Shown piece after piece: positions 32,743 to 34,849 of a stretch of DNA of 34,849 nt. The position numbers and the translations under genes were made by a program. Where the stretch lies: contig NZ_RYZH01000061.1 of the NCBI RefSeq assembly GCF_003977685.1, forward strand, positions 1-34,849, in the 5' to 3' direction. This DNA is from Tautonia sociabilis (GTDB lineage: Bacteria > Planctomycetota > Planctomycetia > Isosphaerales > Isosphaeraceae). Numbering within the stretch: the stretch's first letter is position 1; every line of letters starts with the position of its first letter. Under the pieces are notes generated by a model. That model was not told the DNA's origin and did not search any database. It saw only the letters and a list, made by a program, of their open reading frames with translations.

Positions 32743-33249
32743 TCAGCGATCAGGCGCCCTCACCCGGCCGAGGATCGGTTCGACGAGCTCGGCGGGGACG
32801 AATCGGGAGAGGGCCTCGGGGCCGCCGTATCGGGCGACCTGCTTGATGAGCGAACTGGAGACGTGGGCATATTCGCCGTCGGCCATGAGGAAGACGGTCT
32901 CGATCCCGGGGTCGAGCCGGTGGTTGGTCAGCGTCATGCTGAACTCGTATTCCATGTCGGAGAGGGTGCGGAGGCCCCGGAGGATGACCCGGGCCCCGAC
33001 CTGGCGGACGAAGTCGACCGTCAGCCCCTCAAAGGCGCGGACCTCGACGTTCTCGAACGGCCGCAGGACCCGCTCGGCCAGGGCGACGCGCTCCTCGATC
33101 GGAAAGAGGACCTGCTTGTTCGGGTTCACGCCGATGGCAACCACCAGGCGCTCGAAGAGCAGCCGTCCTCGGGAGATCACGTCGAGGTGCCCGAGCGTGA
33201 TCGGGTCGAACGTCCCGGTGAAGACGGCGGTGCGGGAGGACGGTTCCAT
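32743..33249 (-). CDS. coaD: Phosphopantetheine adenylyltransferase
   Basis: A 168-residue enzyme, close to the usual family length. It transfers an adenylyl group from ATP to 4'-phosphopantetheine, the penultimate step of coenzyme A synthesis, in the cytosol. Diagnostic motifs: GTFDPITLGHLDVI at 12-25, containing the nucleotidyl-transferase (T/H)xGH signature at 18-21; RGLR at 91-94; EYEFSMTLTN; and SSSLIKQ at 131-137, the SSTxVR-type ATP loop. The ATG at 33249 is chosen because the conserved strand begins right after it and GGAG lies nine bases upstream; the open frame runs 66 codons further up as low-complexity sequence. Confidence 0.96.
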   Translation of the reverse strand: MEPSSRTAVFTGTFDPITLGHLDVISRGRLLFERLVVAIGVNPNKQVLFPIEERVALAERVLRPFENVEVRAFEGLTVDFVRQVGARVILRGLRTLSDMEYEFSMTLTNHRLDPGIETVFLMADGEYAHVSSSLIKQVARYGGPEALSRFVPAELVEPILGRVRAPDR

Positions 33250-33462
33250 GGTCGTTCGCTCCGCCGGGGCGGTCGTCCGAAAGGGGGCCGATGCGTCGCT
33301 GTCGGTTCCCTCCCTGGAGGGGAGGTTCTGGGGCCGGGGGAGGGGGCCGGCGTGAGGACGGTCCGCGAGCGGACCGCCTTCCCCCCTCCCCTCGGCCCGT
33401 TCCCCCGAGGTCGGCACGCCGCGGCGGGCTCCGCCGCTGGTGGTCATTGCCCGGAAGACGGG

Positions 33463-34596
33463 CTAGGAGGGGGCTCGCAGCCCCTCGGCCAGCCGATCAA
33501 GGTCGTCGTCGTTATTGTACAGGTGCGGGCTGACCCGGAGCTTCTTCCGCCGGCAACTGACGGCGACCCCCGACTCCCGAAGGCGGCGGGCCACCGCGTC
33601 GTTGTCCGATCCGTCCCGGTCGAGAACCACGATCCCGGAGCGGTCGCCTGGCCGGTCGGATCCGACCACGCGCCAGCCGGCGGATCGGGCTCGCTCTCGG
33701 ACCCCTTCGGCCCGGTCGAGGATCCGGGCCGAGACGCGATCGGCCCCCACGTCGAGGATCAGCTCCAGGGACTTGCCGAAGCCCAGGAGGCCCGCCATGT
33801 TGTAGCAGCCTCCTTCCCACCTCCCAGCGTCGGAGCGGAGGGTGAAAGCGGGCTCAGGGTCGTTGTACGAGCTGGTCGCGCTGTTCGAGCCGACGAGGAT
33901 TGGTCGGAGACGGTCGATCCAGTCCTTGCGGACGAAGAGGAGCCCCGCCCCCTCGGGGCCGAGCAGCCACTTGTGACCGTCGGCGGCGAGGAAGTCGATG
34001 GGCGTCTTCCTCACGTCGATCGTCAAGGGGCCGAGCCCCTGGATCGCATCGACGAACAGAGCGACGCCGCGCTCGTGGCAGAGCTCGGTCAGCCGGTCGA
34101 GGTCGTTGCGAAAGCCAGAGGCGAACTCGACGTGACTGATCGCCAGCAATCGGGTGCGCCCGTCCATCGCCTCGAGCAGGTCCTCGAGCCAGAGTCGGCC
34201 GTCTCGGCTGCGGACGAGGCGCGTCTCGACCCCCCGGGAGGAGAGGTTCATCCAGGGGAAGAGGTTCGAGGGGTACTCCTCGGCGGCGGTGACCAGATTG
34301 TCCCCGTCGTTCCAGGGAAATCCCTCGGCCACCAGGCCGATGCCCATCGTCGTGCTGGTGATGAAGGCGACCTCGGCCGGCTCGGCGTGGATCAGAGCGG
34401 CGGCCCGGCGCCGGACCACCTCCAGCTCGTTCCGCCAGGTCATCCAATGGATGCAGCCGTTGGCCTCCTGCTCGGCGATCCAGGCGCGCATGGCGTCACC
34501 AGCCCTCCGGGGAATGGGGGCAATGGCGGCATGGTCCAGGTAGGCCCACCGGCCGGCGACGGGGAACTCCTCGTCTCGAATCGCCTGCCAGTCCAT
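33463..34596 (-). CDS. Class V aminotransferase (cysteine-desulfurase/epimerase-like)
   Basis: A 377-residue PLP enzyme. It begins AYLDHAAIAPIP and has the cofactor-binding pieces ITSTTMGIGL (79-88), SHVEFASGF (154-162), VDAIQGLGPL with Asp183, and Lys209 in ADGHKWLLGPEG as the Schiff-base lysine. The C-terminal SSGxxC loop of NifS-type desulfurases is not seen; the corresponding area reads ESGVAVSCRRKKLRVSPHLYN. It therefore belongs to the broader class V group (CsdA-like, isopenicillin N epimerase-like, kynureninase-like) and the substrate is open. The ATG at 34596 starts with the expected short helix before the AYLDHAA strand. It is on the same strand as coaD, 213 bases upstream of it. Confidence 0.88.
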   Translation of the reverse strand: MDWQAIRDEEFPVAGRWAYLDHAAIAPIPRRAGDAMRAWIAEQEANGCIHWMTWRNELEVVRRRAAALIHAEPAEVAFITSTTMGIGLVAEGFPWNDGDNLVTAAEEYPSNLFPWMNLSSRGVETRLVRSRDGRLWLEDLLEAMDGRTRLLAISHVEFASGFRNDLDRLTELCHERGVALFVDAIQGLGPLTIDVRKTPIDFLAADGHKWLLGPEGAGLLFVRKDWIDRLRPILVGSNSATSSYNDPEPAFTLRSDAGRWEGGCYNMAGLLGFGKSLELILDVGADRVSARILDRAEGVRERARSAGWRVVGSDRPGDRSGIVVLDRDGSDNDAVARRLRESGVAVSCRRKKLRVSPHLYNNDDDLDRLAEGLRAPS

Positions 34597-34768
34597 GAAG
34601 GCTCCTCGGGAGGGCTTCGAATCCAGGAAGGCTGACCGCGTCGGGAGGAATCGCGACGTTGCCCAGCCTACCGCCCTGGCCCGAGATCGACCAGCCCCCC
34701 CGCTCGGATCAGATCCAGGAAGGGGTGTGACCGACGAATGATGTGGTTCGCGGCCCCTCCGGACTCGC

Positions 34769-34849
34769 TTACGCCGCCACCGGGTATCCCTCCCGGCTGA
34801 GCCTGCCCCAGAACTGCTCCCAGCGACCCGTCGTGTACGTCAACGCTCT
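34769..34849 (-). CDS. C-terminal fragment of an unidentified protein, cut by the window edge
   Basis: On the minus strand an open frame enters from the right edge and ends with TAA (34769-34771). It gives 26 residues beginning RALTYTTGRWEQFW and ending GYPVAA. The composition is protein-like with three aromatic residues in a likely helix. The family cannot be named from this tail. Confidence 0.45.
   Translation of the reverse strand, partial: RALTYTTGRWEQFWGRLSREGYPVAA

Noticed and set aside
31996..34635. An 879-codon plus-strand frame opposite the DoxX, coaD and aminotransferase genes
   Set aside because: It is a shadow of three recognised genes, crosses their intergenic gaps and has low-complexity composition.
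34606..34635. A tRNA-like TTCGAATCC string
   Set aside because: No matching acceptor, D or anticodon stems could be built around it.
34621..34723. An 11-base direct repeat (atccaggaagg at 34621 and 34713) in the right-hand intergenic gap
   Set aside because: Too short and isolated to indicate an attachment site or insertion footprint; no mobile gene lies nearby.

Overview
The window reads as chromosomal DNA of a high-GC planctomycete, most likely of the Isosphaeraceae/Gemmatales type. That placement is inferred from two DUF1549/DUF1553 cytochrome-like proteins, each paired with a Tat-exported DUF1501 protein, which is a hallmark gene pair of Planctomycetota, together with strong G/C bias at third codon positions. 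No rRNA, tRNA, CRISPR array, phage gene or intact insertion sequence was seen. Both window edges cut through genes (2..118 on the plus strand, 34769..34849 on the minus strand).

Layout. At 0.5-8.3 kb: a membrane-anchored TlpA-like thioredoxin, a very large membrane protein with duplicated transporter-like halves fused to a spermidine-synthase-like domain, a PfkB sugar kinase, a small membrane protein and a DUF58 protein. At 8.6-9.5 kb: a group 2 sigma-70 factor with its own promoter. At 9.8-13.6 kb (minus) and 21.0-25.0 kb (plus): the two DUF1553-DUF1501 pairs. Between them lie an 850-base gene-poor stretch, a methyltransferase, a cysteine desulfurase followed by an IscA/HesB Fe-S carrier, two divergent D-2-hydroxyacid dehydrogenases and a GH10-like protein that has lost both catalytic glutamates.

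At 25.1-31.9 kb the window turns to signalling: a receiver-SpoIIE phosphatase (RsbU-like); the decayed remains of an MCP and a CheR gene; then, on the minus strand, a tightly overlapping four-gene operon encoding a globin-coupled histidine kinase, a double receiver, a receiver-PAS-histidine kinase and a receiver-ANTAR antiterminator. This operon looks like a gas- or redox-sensing relay whose output is RNA binding, and it is the most interesting system in the window. The right end holds a DoxX-family membrane protein, phosphopantetheine adenylyltransferase (CoaD) and a class V aminotransferase.

Functions are assigned from motifs read by eye; no database search was run. Many long open frames antisense to real genes are artefacts of GC-rich codon use and are left out.
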